A stretch of DNA of 64,000 nucleotides from Hwangdonia seohaensis (lineage in GTDB: Bacteria > Bacteroidota > Bacteroidia > Flavobacteriales > Flavobacteriaceae). Below are positions 44,219 through 52,713 of this stretch, piece after piece (position 1 is the stretch's first letter; each line of letters begins with the position of its first letter). The notes under the pieces are model-generated. The model was given only the letters and a program-made list of their open reading frames with translations. It searched no databases and was not told the origin of the DNA. Made by a program: the position numbers and the translations under genes. The stretch lies in the NCBI RefSeq assembly GCF_031932625.1, contig NZ_JAVSCK010000004.1, positions 1 through 64,000 on the forward strand, read 5' to 3'.

Positions 44219-44244
44219 TGTCATTCCTGCGAAGGCAGGAATCC
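44219..44244. repeat. dispersed palindromic repeat between murE and mraY
   Basis: TGTCATTCCTGCGAAGGCAG plus GAATCC forms a hairpin (ATTCCTGC / GCAGGAAT, four-base loop). It shares head and tail with the copy at 27571-27596 but has a different central stem, with compensating changes. Confidence 0.75.
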
Positions 44245-44283
44245 ACAATAAATAATAAAAATAAGCAATAAAAAATAGTATAA

Positions 44284-45525
44284 ATGCTGTATTACCTATT
44301 TGAATATTTAGAAAGCGAATTCCAAGTGCCGGGAGCAAGACTCTTTAGTTATTTAACTTTTAGAGCAGCATTGGTTATGATTTTATCATTGCTAATTTCT
44401 ACTATTTACGGAAAAAGAATCATTCGTTTTCTTCAAAAAAAACAAATGGGAGAAACCATTAGGGATTTAGGATTGGAAGGTCAAAAAGAAAAGGCAGGCA
44501 CGCCAACTATGGGTGGTATCATTATTATTCTTGCCACATTAATTCCGGTTTTGTTGTTCGCCAAACTAGAAAATATATACATTATTTTACTGATTATTAC
44601 CACGCTTTGGATGGGGGTTATTGGTTTTCTAGACGATTATTTAAAGAAGTTTAAAAACGATAAAGACGGTTTAAAAGGACGTTTTAAAGTACTAGGGCAA
44701 ATAGGTTTGGGAATCATTGTTGGAACCACATTGTTTTTTCATAGCGATGTGACCATGAAAGAAAAACTTCCGTTAGAAGTGCGGCAAGAGCTTTTAGCCG
44801 AAAATCCAAAAATAGAACCTTCAAAATTATTTGAAGACGAAATAAAATCAACCAAAACAACCATTCCTTTTGTAAAAGGAAACGAATTTGATTACGCAAA
44901 ATTAATCACTTGGATAAGCCCGGATTTAGAAAAATACGCTTGGGTTATTTTTATTCTAGTTGCCATTTTTATAATAACTGCCGTGTCAAACGGTGCAAAC
45001 CTTACCGATGGCATTGATGGATTAGCAGCCGGAACATCGGCCATAATTGTGCTCACTTTGGGCATTTTTGCTTGGGTTTCGGGTAATATTATTTTCTCTG
45101 AATACCTCAATATTATGTACATCCCACGAGTGGAAGAAATTACAATTTACATCGCCGCCTTTGTGGGTGCGCTCATTGGGTTTTTATGGTACAATGCTTT
45201 TCCGGCACAAGTGTTTATGGGCGATACGGGAAGTTTAACCATTGGCGGCATTATAGCGGTAATCGCCATAGCGGTGCGTAAAGAGTGGCTGATCCCTGTA
45301 TTGTGCGGTATATTTTTAGCAGAAAATTTATCGGTGGTTATGCAAGTGAGCTGGTTTAAATATACCAAAAAGAAATACGGAGAAGGACGTCGCATTTTTA
45401 AAATGTCACCATTGCACCATCATTATCAAAAATCGGGGTATCACGAAAGTAAGATTGTAACGCGATTTTGGATTGTGGGCATACTGCTGGCTATTCTATC
45501 GATTGTAACATTGAAAATTCGATAG
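44284..45525 (+). CDS. mraY: phospho-MurNAc-pentapeptide transferase
   Basis: MraY transfers phospho-MurNAc-pentapeptide to undecaprenyl phosphate, forming lipid I, in the inner membrane. The 413-residue protein has about ten helices and the catalytic aspartates in GFLDDYLKKF (about 119-128) and NLTDGIDGLAAGTS. The HHHY tail motif MSPLHHHYQKSGYHESKIV is present. It is longer than the proteobacterial form because of an insert of about 60 residues after VGTTLFFHSDV, as is usual in Bacteroidota. The next gene starts directly at its stop codon. Confidence 0.96.
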   Translation: MLYYLFEYLESEFQVPGARLFSYLTFRAALVMILSLLISTIYGKRIIRFLQKKQMGETIRDLGLEGQKEKAGTPTMGGIIIILATLIPVLLFAKLENIYIILLIITTLWMGVIGFLDDYLKKFKNDKDGLKGRFKVLGQIGLGIIVGTTLFFHSDVTMKEKLPLEVRQELLAENPKIEPSKLFEDEIKSTKTTIPFVKGNEFDYAKLITWISPDLEKYAWVIFILVAIFIITAVSNGANLTDGIDGLAAGTSAIIVLTLGIFAWVSGNIIFSEYLNIMYIPRVEEITIYIAAFVGALIGFLWYNAFPAQVFMGDTGSLTIGGIIAVIAIAVRKEWLIPVLCGIFLAENLSVVMQVSWFKYTKKKYGEGRRIFKMSPLHHHYQKSGYHESKIVTRFWIVGILLAILSIVTLKIR

Positions 45526-46857
45526 ATGACACGGTTGGTGATTCTTGGCGGAGGAGAAAGTGGTGTGGGAACAGCGCTTTTGGGAAAAGCAAAAGGATAC
45601 GATGTTTTTGTTTCCGATAAAGGAAAAATAAAAGAAAAATATAAACAAGTTCTTATACATAATGAGATTGAATGGGAAGATGAAAAGCATTCGGAACGTA
45701 AAATTTTGAAAGCCGATATCGTCATGAAAAGTCCGGGAATTCCAGATAAAGTGCCTTTGGTAAAACAAATTCGCGAATATCAAATTCCGGTGGTTTCAGA
45801 AATTGAGTTTGCATCAAAATTCACCGAAGCAACCATAGTAGGAATTACAGGAAGCAATGGTAAAACCACAACGGCAACCTTAACGCATCATATTTTAAAA
45901 CAAGAGTTAAATGTGGGGTTGGCCGGCAATATTGGCGACAGTTTTGCAAAACAGATTTTAGAAGACGATTTTAAAAATTACGTGCTTGAGATTAGTAGTT
46001 TTCAGTTAGATGATATTATCGATTTTAAACCAAAAATAGCTGTGATTACCAATATAACGCCCGATCATTTAGATAGGTATAATAATCAATTTGAAAACTA
46101 TATCGCTTCAAAATTTAGAATAGCGATGAATCAAACAAATAACGATTATTTGATTTACGATGCCGATGACGACGTGATTACCAATCATTTAAAAAACCAT
46201 CCAGTTCAATCCACATTATTGCCATTTTCGTTGACAAAAACAATAAAAAATGGCGCGTATTTAGACAAACAAAATATAATAATAACAATAGATAACAACC
46301 AGATAATTATGCCAACAACAAATCTAGCATTAGAGGGAAAACACAACGTTAAAAATGCTATGGCTGCCTCGACAGTAGCACATTTATTAAAAATTAGAAA
46401 GCAAACCATTCGCGAAAGCTTAGAAAATTTTCAAGGTGTCGAGCATCGTTTGGAGAGTGTATTGAAAATCAATAAAGTGCAGTACATAAACGATTCAAAA
46501 GCAACCAATGTAAACGCGACATATTATGCTTTGGAAAGTATGGATGCACCTACGGTTTGGATTGTTGGCGGAACAGATAAAGGCAATAATTACGAAGAAT
46601 TGTTTCAGTTTGTAAACGAAAAAGTAAAAGCCATTATTTGCTTGGGTGCCGATAATGAAAAGCTGATGCGCACGTTTGGAAATATGGTTGACATCATCGT
46701 TGAAACACAGTTTATGTCTGAAGCCGTAAAAATAGCTTATAAAATTGCCGAATCTGGAGATAACGTATTGTTGTCGCCAGCTTGTGCCAGTTTCGATTTG
46801 TTTGAAAATTACGAAGACCGAGGTCGTCAGTTTAAAAATGCAGTAAGAAATTTATAA
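45526..46857 (+). CDS. murD: UDP-MurNAc-L-alanine:D-glutamate ligase
   Basis: MurD adds D-glutamate to UDP-MurNAc-L-Ala. The 443-residue protein begins MTRLVILGGGESGVGTALLG (nucleotide-binding N-terminal domain), has the ATP loop GITGSNGKTTTATLTHHILK (about 107-126) and the C-terminal ligase motifs GVEHRLE, NDSKATNVNATYYALE and LLSPACASFDLFENYEDRG. It starts at the base after the mraY stop codon. Confidence 0.96.
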   Translation: MTRLVILGGGESGVGTALLGKAKGYDVFVSDKGKIKEKYKQVLIHNEIEWEDEKHSERKILKADIVMKSPGIPDKVPLVKQIREYQIPVVSEIEFASKFTEATIVGITGSNGKTTTATLTHHILKQELNVGLAGNIGDSFAKQILEDDFKNYVLEISSFQLDDIIDFKPKIAVITNITPDHLDRYNNQFENYIASKFRIAMNQTNNDYLIYDADDDVITNHLKNHPVQSTLLPFSLTKTIKNGAYLDKQNIIITIDNNQIIMPTTNLALEGKHNVKNAMAASTVAHLLKIRKQTIRESLENFQGVEHRLESVLKINKVQYINDSKATNVNATYYALESMDAPTVWIVGGTDKGNNYEELFQFVNEKVKAIICLGADNEKLMRTFGNMVDIIVETQFMSEAVKIAYKIAESGDNVLLSPACASFDLFENYEDRGRQFKNAVRNL

Positions 46858-46862
46858 TAAAA

Positions 46863-48056
46863 GTGCAAACACTATTTAAAAACATAAAAGGAGATCGTTT
46901 GATTTGGGCTATTGTGGCGCTGTTGGCTATACTGTCGTTTTTACCAGTGTATAGTGCTGCAAGTAATTTGGCTTATCGGGGCGGAAACGGTAACACGTTT
47001 GCGTTTTTTGTCAAGCACTTTATGCATTTGTTTTTAGGGTTTGTTATTATGTATGGGGTGCATAAAATTCCATATCGATATTTTAAAGGCCTTTCGTTGG
47101 TGTTGGTTCCTGTGGCCTTGGTGTTGTTAGGCATTACCATGTTGCAAGGCACCACCATTGAAGGCGCAAATGCTAGTAGATGGATACAAATACCCATTGT
47201 GGGCATGTCGTTTCAAACTTCCACATTTGCATCGGTGGTATTAATGGTTTATGTAGCGCGTTATATGTCTAAAATAAAGGACAAAGCGGTAACATTTAAA
47301 GAGTCTATATTGCCGCTTTGGTTGCCGGTTTTTTTGATATTGGTGCTCATACTTCCAGCTAACTTTTCAACGGCAGCCATTATGTTTTTAATGGTGGTTA
47401 TGTTGGTTTTTTTGGGCGGATACCCCATTCGGTATTTAGCCGTAATTATAGGCTCGGGTGTTTTGGTGTTGGTGATGTTTGTGTTGATAGCAAAAGCATT
47501 TCCCGATGCTATGCCAAATAGGGTGGATACTTGGATGAGCCGAATAGAAAGTTTTTCCGACCCTGAAGATACCGTGGCCGATTACCAAATTGAAAAAGCC
47601 AAAATCGCCATTGCTTCTGGGGGTGTAAAAGGTGTTGGTCCGGGAAAAAGCATACAAAAGAATTTTTTACCGCAATCCTCATCCGATTTTATATTCGCCA
47701 TAATTATCGAAGAATACGGGTTGTTGGGTGGCTTTACCATCATGATTTTATACATGTGGCTGTTGTTCAGAATCGTAATAGCAGCGCAGAAATCAGACAC
47801 CATTTTTGGCAAACTATTAGTGCTTGGTGTGGGCTTGCCCATTGTGTTTCAGGCGTTAATTAATATGGCCGTGGCAGTAGAATTGTTCCCCGTTACAGGG
47901 CAAACCCTGCCGTTAATTAGTAGTGGAGGCACATCTATTTGGATGACCTGTTTAGCTATTGGTATCATACTAAGCGTAAGTGCAAAACGAGAAGAAATAA
48001 AAGAACAAGAAAACAGTGAAGATAATCCGTTAGAAATTCTATCGGAAGCGATTTAA
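46863..48056 (+). CDS. ftsW: septal peptidoglycan polymerase FtsW
   Basis: FtsW is a SEDS glycosyltransferase that polymerises septal glycan from lipid II. The 397-residue protein has about ten helices and the conserved phrases ANASRWIQIPIVGMSFQTS, GVKGVGPGKSIQKNFLP, SDFIFAIIIEEYGLLGG and LISSGGTSIWMT. The start is GTG 46863, five bases after murD. A short charged C-terminal tail (KEQENSEDNPLEILSEA) is in the cytoplasm. Confidence 0.95.
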   Translation: MQTLFKNIKGDRLIWAIVALLAILSFLPVYSAASNLAYRGGNGNTFAFFVKHFMHLFLGFVIMYGVHKIPYRYFKGLSLVLVPVALVLLGITMLQGTTIEGANASRWIQIPIVGMSFQTSTFASVVLMVYVARYMSKIKDKAVTFKESILPLWLPVFLILVLILPANFSTAAIMFLMVVMLVFLGGYPIRYLAVIIGSGVLVLVMFVLIAKAFPDAMPNRVDTWMSRIESFSDPEDTVADYQIEKAKIAIASGGVKGVGPGKSIQKNFLPQSSSDFIFAIIIEEYGLLGGFTIMILYMWLLFRIVIAAQKSDTIFGKLLVLGVGLPIVFQALINMAVAVELFPVTGQTLPLISSGGTSIWMTCLAIGIILSVSAKREEIKEQENSEDNPLEILSEAI

Positions 48057-48060
48057 GTTA

Positions 48061-48090
48061 TCCTGCAAGGTTTCAAAAACCTTGTAGATT
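48061..48090. repeat. TGCAAGGTTT palindromic repeat between ftsW and murG
   Basis: TGCAAGGTTTCAAAAACCTTG continues with TAGATTT. The arms CAAGGTTT and AACCTTG pair. Repeats of this type are very common between Bacteroidota genes. Confidence 0.65.
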
Positions 48091-48114
48091 TATAAAAAAA
48101 ACATTCGTGAATTA

Positions 48115-49218
48115 GTGGCAAAAAAAGACACATATAAAATTATCCTTTCCGGAGGAGGCACAGGCGGACACATTTATCCTGCTATTGCCATTGCAAACGA
48201 AATTAAGTCTCGTTATCCCGATGCTGAATTTTTATTTGTTGGTGCAAAAGACAGGATGGAAATGGAAAAAGTGCCCCAAGCAGGATATGATATTAAAGGC
48301 TTGTGGATTTCTGGAATTCAACGAAAACTGACTCTAAAAAACCTATCGTTTCCTTTTAAAGTGAACAGTAGCCTTTTTAAATCCAGAAAAATCATTAAGG
48401 CCTTTAAACCCGATATTGCCATTGGCACAGGTGGTTTTGCAAGCGGGCCATTGTTGTATGTGGCTGCTTCAAATAAGATTCCAACTTTAATACAAGAGCA
48501 GAATTCTTTTCCGGGCATTACAAATAAACTGTTGGGAAAAAAAGTGGATAAAATATGTGTGGCTTACGATAATTTAGAGCGGTTTTTCCCAAAAGATAAA
48601 TTGATTAAAACAGGAAATCCAGTACGCCAGGATTTGTTGGATATTGACACTAAAACGGTTGAAGCCAAAAACCATTTTAATTTAAAACACGCAAAATTCA
48701 CGCTTTTGGTCATTGGCGGCAGTTTGGGTTCAAGACGGATTAATGAGTTGATTGAAAAAGAATTGGATTTTTTAGATACTCAAAACGTGCAAATAATTTG
48801 GCAATGCGGCAAGCTGTATTACCAGCAATATAAAATTTACGGAAACACAAAAAACGTACAGGTCTATGAGTTTTTAAATAATATGGATTTTGCCTATGCC
48901 GCTGCCGATATTGTGATTTCCAGAGCTGGAGCCATTTCGGTATCGGAGTTGTGCATTGTGGGCAAACCCGTAATTTTTATACCGTCGCCAAATGTTGCCG
49001 AAGACCATCAAACCAAAAACGCCATGGCTGTGGTTAAAAATAATGCGGCATTAATTATAAAAGAAGAAGATTTAGATGCCGATTTCGAGAACAAGTTTTC
49101 GCAGTTAATCGCTTCCGCAGAAAAACAAAAAGAACTGGGGAAAAACATAAAAAAACTGGCATTGGTTAATGCCACAAAAGAAATAGTAGACGAAGTAGAA
49201 AAACTGCTCAAAAAATAA
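48115..49218 (+). CDS. murG: UDP-GlcNAc:lipid I N-acetylglucosaminyltransferase
   Basis: MurG turns lipid I into lipid II on the inner face of the membrane. The 367-residue protein begins MAKKDTYKIILSGGGTGGHI, with the GGGTGGHIYPAIAIANE donor/acceptor loop, then GTGGFASGPLLYVA, VIGGSLGSRRINELI, ISRAGAISVSELCIVGKP and PNVAEDHQTKNAMAV. The start is GTG at 48115; no in-frame ATG lies upstream in the gap. It abuts murC, which starts at the next base. Confidence 0.96.
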   Translation: MAKKDTYKIILSGGGTGGHIYPAIAIANEIKSRYPDAEFLFVGAKDRMEMEKVPQAGYDIKGLWISGIQRKLTLKNLSFPFKVNSSLFKSRKIIKAFKPDIAIGTGGFASGPLLYVAASNKIPTLIQEQNSFPGITNKLLGKKVDKICVAYDNLERFFPKDKLIKTGNPVRQDLLDIDTKTVEAKNHFNLKHAKFTLLVIGGSLGSRRINELIEKELDFLDTQNVQIIWQCGKLYYQQYKIYGNTKNVQVYEFLNNMDFAYAAADIVISRAGAISVSELCIVGKPVIFIPSPNVAEDHQTKNAMAVVKNNAALIIKEEDLDADFENKFSQLIASAEKQKELGKNIKKLALVNATKEIVDEVEKLLKK

Positions 49219-50571
49219 ATGAATTTAAAAAGCAAACATAACATCTATTTTATTGGCATTGGCGGCATTGGCATGAGTGCTTTGGCGCGCTACTTTCACG
49301 CCAATAACAAACATGTGGCTGGTTATGATAAAACGCCAACTGCAATTACTGATGCGTTGTCGGCTTTAAATATTCAAATTCATTTTGATGATGACGTTGC
49401 AAACATTGATGCTAGTTTTTTAAACCCCGAAAACACTTTGGTGGTGTACACGCCGGCAATTCCTAAAAAGCACACCGAATTAAATTATTTTAAAGCGCAT
49501 GGTTTTCAGGTGTTAAAACGCTCTGAGGTTTTAGGGTTGATAACCGAAAACACCTATTGCTTAGCCGTTGCAGGTACACACGGAAAAACAACAACAACTA
49601 GTATTCTAGGGCATTTAATGTATGAATGCGGTGTTGAATTAACGGCATTTTTAGGAGGCATTAGCGAAAATTATAATTCGAATTTAATATTAAAAGGAAC
49701 TGAAGTTTCCGTGGTTGAGGCTGATGAGTTTGATAGATCATTTTTAACCTTATCGCCAGATTTGGCATGCATAACCTCCATGGATGCCGACCATTTGGAC
49801 ATTTATGGAGAAGCTTCAGAATTAATACATTCATTTAAGGATTTTTCAAAACGAATCAAGACCAACGGAAAGCTGTTTGTTAAAAACGGATTGCCATTAA
49901 AAGGCATCACTTATGGTATTGAAGACCATTCAGACTACAGCGTTCAAAATTTAAAAATAGAAAACGGTACCTATGTTTTTGATGTAAAAACACCAAAAAC
50001 GGTACTTGAAAATTTAGAATTTAACCTACCTGGTAGACATAATTTGTCGAATGCATTAATAGCCTTGGCGATGGCTGTAGAATATGGTTGCCCACACCAA
50101 CAGCTCGCCAAAGCTTTAGCATCTTATAAAGGTGTTAAACGTCGGTTTACCTATCAAATAAAAACCGAGGATTTAGTGTTTATTGACGATTATGCGCATC
50201 ACCCAGAAGAAATCAATGCGGTGCATCAAGCGGTTCGGGAAATGTATCCTAAAAAAAGAATATTGGCTATTTTTCAGCCTCATTTGTACTCACGAACACG
50301 CGATTTTGTTGACGATTTTGCTAAAAGCCTAGCGCAGTTCGACGAAATTGTATTGTTAGATATTTATCCAGCTCGCGAAGCGCCCATTGAAGGCGTAACA
50401 TCCAAGTGGTTGTTGGGTAAAATAAAAAATGAAAACAAGCAGTTGGTTAGTAAAGCCAATTTGTTAAAAACCATACAAAAAAGTCATGCCCAAATCATAT
50501 TGACTATGGGGGCTGGCGATATTGGCGAAGAAGTAAAACACATTAAAAAAGAATTGAGCCTTGCGAGTTAA
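49219..50571 (+). CDS. murC: UDP-MurNAc:L-alanine ligase
   Basis: MurC adds the first L-alanine to UDP-MurNAc. The 450-residue protein starts MNLKSKHNIYFIGIGGIGMS, with the N-terminal Rossmann loop GIGGIGMSALARYF, the ATP loop AVAGTHGKTTTTSILGHLM (about 116-134) and the C-terminal motifs GVKRRFTYQ, DDYAHHPEEINAV and FQPHLYSRTRDFVDDFA. It ends inside the start of ftsQ (11-base overlap). Confidence 0.96.
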   Translation: MNLKSKHNIYFIGIGGIGMSALARYFHANNKHVAGYDKTPTAITDALSALNIQIHFDDDVANIDASFLNPENTLVVYTPAIPKKHTELNYFKAHGFQVLKRSEVLGLITENTYCLAVAGTHGKTTTTSILGHLMYECGVELTAFLGGISENYNSNLILKGTEVSVVEADEFDRSFLTLSPDLACITSMDADHLDIYGEASELIHSFKDFSKRIKTNGKLFVKNGLPLKGITYGIEDHSDYSVQNLKIENGTYVFDVKTPKTVLENLEFNLPGRHNLSNALIALAMAVEYGCPHQQLAKALASYKGVKRRFTYQIKTEDLVFIDDYAHHPEEINAVHQAVREMYPKKRILAIFQPHLYSRTRDFVDDFAKSLAQFDEIVLLDIYPAREAPIEGVTSKWLLGKIKNENKQLVSKANLLKTIQKSHAQIILTMGAGDIGEEVKHIKKELSLAS

Positions 50572-51283
50572 CTGGAATTACATAAAAATGATTTGTCTGC
50601 TAGGGTTGGTAGTGTTTTTGTTTGCTTTTTCTTCAAGTAGAAACGGACAAAGAACAATTAGCAAACCGCAGGTGAAATTTATTGGCGAAAACAACCTTTT
50701 TATTACTAATGAGGCTGTTAGTAAATTGTTAATACAAAATTACAAAGGGGTTAAAAATGTACCCAAAGAAACTTTAGTTTTGAATGAATTAGAAAACGCC
50801 CTAAAATCTAATCCCATGATAAAAACTGCGGAAGTGTATGTTGCTGTTAATGGTACACTTAACGCGGAAATTGAACAAAAAACACCTATTGCAAGAGTAA
50901 GCACAAATGCGTCTTATTATATTGATGACGAAGGTTCATACATGCCGTTATCAAATAATTATTCGGCAAGAGTGCCGTTAGTTACTGGTTATGTTGAAAA
51001 AAATAATTTAAAAAATGTCTATAAAGTAGCCCATAAAATTAGGAACGATGATTTTCTGAAAAAGAATGTTATTGAAATTCATCAAAGTGCCAATAATAAA
51101 ATCTACTTAAAACTTAGGCAATGTAATTTTATAGTTCAATTAGGCAACGTTGATTTTTTAGATAAGAAAATCAATAACCTAAAGGCGTTTTATCAAAAAA
51201 ATCAAAAAGACAAAACGCTTAATAGCTATAGCAAAGTCAATTTGCAATTTGAAAACCAAGTAGTGTGCAGTAAACTAAATTGA
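50561..51283 (+). CDS. ftsQ: cell division protein FtsQ
   Basis: FtsQ is a bitopic protein that links early and late division proteins. The 240-residue protein has one transmembrane helix (about 8-24, YIKMICLLGLVVFLFAF), a POTRA-like part and a beta domain with the phrases EVYVAVNGTLNAEIEQKTPI and YYIDDEGSYMPLSNNYSARV. The start is TTG 50561, within the murC end; ATG 50588 would cut into the membrane helix. Family similarity is low, but position and topology are clear. Confidence 0.92.
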   Translation: MRVNWNYIKMICLLGLVVFLFAFSSSRNGQRTISKPQVKFIGENNLFITNEAVSKLLIQNYKGVKNVPKETLVLNELENALKSNPMIKTAEVYVAVNGTLNAEIEQKTPIARVSTNASYYIDDEGSYMPLSNNYSARVPLVTGYVEKNNLKNVYKVAHKIRNDDFLKKNVIEIHQSANNKIYLKLRQCNFIVQLGNVDFLDKKINNLKAFYQKNQKDKTLNSYSKVNLQFENQVVCSKLN

Positions 51284-51346
51284 ATAAGTTAATAAACGGT
51301 GAAAGCATTGAATGTAAAACCTCAATGATTGAGCAAAACGTAAACC

Positions 51347-52657
51347 ATGGAGCATAATTTAGCAGTAGGATTAGATATAGGAACCACAAAAATTGTGGCT
51401 ATGATTGGTCGTAAAAACGAATACGGCAAAGTCGAAATTTTGGGTATTGGTAAATCTAAAAGTTTGGGTGTGCATCGTGGTGTGGTAAATAATATTACCC
51501 AAACCATTCAATCTATCCAACAGGCCGTTCAAGAGGCCGAAGCTGCAGCCGATATGAAAATTATTAGCGTAACCGTTGGTATTGCGGGGCAACATATACG
51601 CAGCCTTCAACATAGCGATTATATCACCCGTTCTAATTCTGAAACCGTTATTGACGATAACGATATTGACAGACTGATTAACCAAGTACACAAATTGGTG
51701 ATGCTTCCCGGTGAAGAAATTATCCATGTGTTGCCACAAGAATATAAGGTTGATGGGCAAGCCGAAATAAAAGAACCCATCGGGATGTACGGCGGACGAT
51801 TGGAAGCTAATTTCCATGTGGTTGTTGGGCAAGTATCGTCTATTCGAAATGTGGGGCGTTGCATTCAAAGTGCTGGTTTAAATTTAGAAGGCATCACCTT
51901 AGAACCATTGGCCTCATCAAATGCGGTATTGAGTCAAGAGGAAAAAGAAGCGGGCGTAGCATTAATCGATATTGGTGGCGGAACCACCGATTTAGCCATT
52001 TTTAGAGATGGTATCATTCGGCATACAGCGGTAATCCCATTTGGAGGCAATGTGATAACTGAAGATATAAAAGAAGGATGCTCCATCATTGAAAAACAAG
52101 CGGAGCTTTTAAAAATAAAATTTGGTTCGGCATGGCCCGGGGAAAATAAAGACAACGAGATTGTGTCTATTCCGGGGTTGCGAGGTAGAGAGCCAAAGGA
52201 AATCACTTTAAAAAACCTATCCAAAATAATTCATGCGCGTGTTGTTGAAATTGTAGAGCAGGTTTATGTTGAGATTAAAAACTACGGTCACGAAGAGCAA
52301 AAAAAGAAACTCATTGCGGGCATTGTGTTAACAGGCGGCGGCGCGCAGTTAAAACATTTAAAGCAATTGGTGGAATATATAACGGGCATGGACACCAGAA
52401 TAGGCTACCCGAACGAGCATTTGGCAGGCGATAGTGATGAGGATATCACAAGCCCGCTGTACGCTACCGCAGTAGGTTTGGTTTTAGATGGCTTAAAACG
52501 TGAAGACCGAAAAAAGATTGAGCAACAGCAACAAAAAGAAATTGAAGAGGCTGAAGCTCCTAAAGAAGAAATAAAGGAAAAACCGGTTAAAGAACGACGC
52601 TCGTTCCTTGATAAGTTAACAGAACGCGTTAAAGATTTTTTAGATAACGCAGAATGA
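51347..52657 (+). CDS. ftsA: cell division protein FtsA
   Basis: FtsA is an actin-like ATPase that ties FtsZ to the membrane. The 436-residue protein has the phosphate 1 loop GLDIGTTKIVAMIG (about 8-21), the 1C domain around SVTVGIAGQHIRSLQ, phosphate 2 in VALIDIGGGTTDLAIF and the adenosine motif GIVLTGGGAQLKHL. The C-terminus ends in an amphipathic helix (RRSFLDKLTERVKDFLDNAE) for membrane binding, preceded by a charged linker. It is 57 bases upstream of ftsZ. Confidence 0.96.
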   Translation: MEHNLAVGLDIGTTKIVAMIGRKNEYGKVEILGIGKSKSLGVHRGVVNNITQTIQSIQQAVQEAEAAADMKIISVTVGIAGQHIRSLQHSDYITRSNSETVIDDNDIDRLINQVHKLVMLPGEEIIHVLPQEYKVDGQAEIKEPIGMYGGRLEANFHVVVGQVSSIRNVGRCIQSAGLNLEGITLEPLASSNAVLSQEEKEAGVALIDIGGGTTDLAIFRDGIIRHTAVIPFGGNVITEDIKEGCSIIEKQAELLKIKFGSAWPGENKDNEIVSIPGLRGREPKEITLKNLSKIIHARVVEIVEQVYVEIKNYGHEEQKKKLIAGIVLTGGGAQLKHLKQLVEYITGMDTRIGYPNEHLAGDSDEDITSPLYATAVGLVLDGLKREDRKKIEQQQQKEIEEAEAPKEEIKEKPVKERRSFLDKLTERVKDFLDNAE

Positions 52658-52713
52658 TTATAAATCCATTGAATTAAAAATATAAAGTACAAAACCCCAG
52701 TAAAACAGAATTT

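Noticed and set aside
51371..51868. 165-codon minus-strand frame opposite ftsA
   Set aside because: It is a long antisense shadow of ftsA; the protein has no recognisable pattern, and the ftsA motifs on the other strand are complete.
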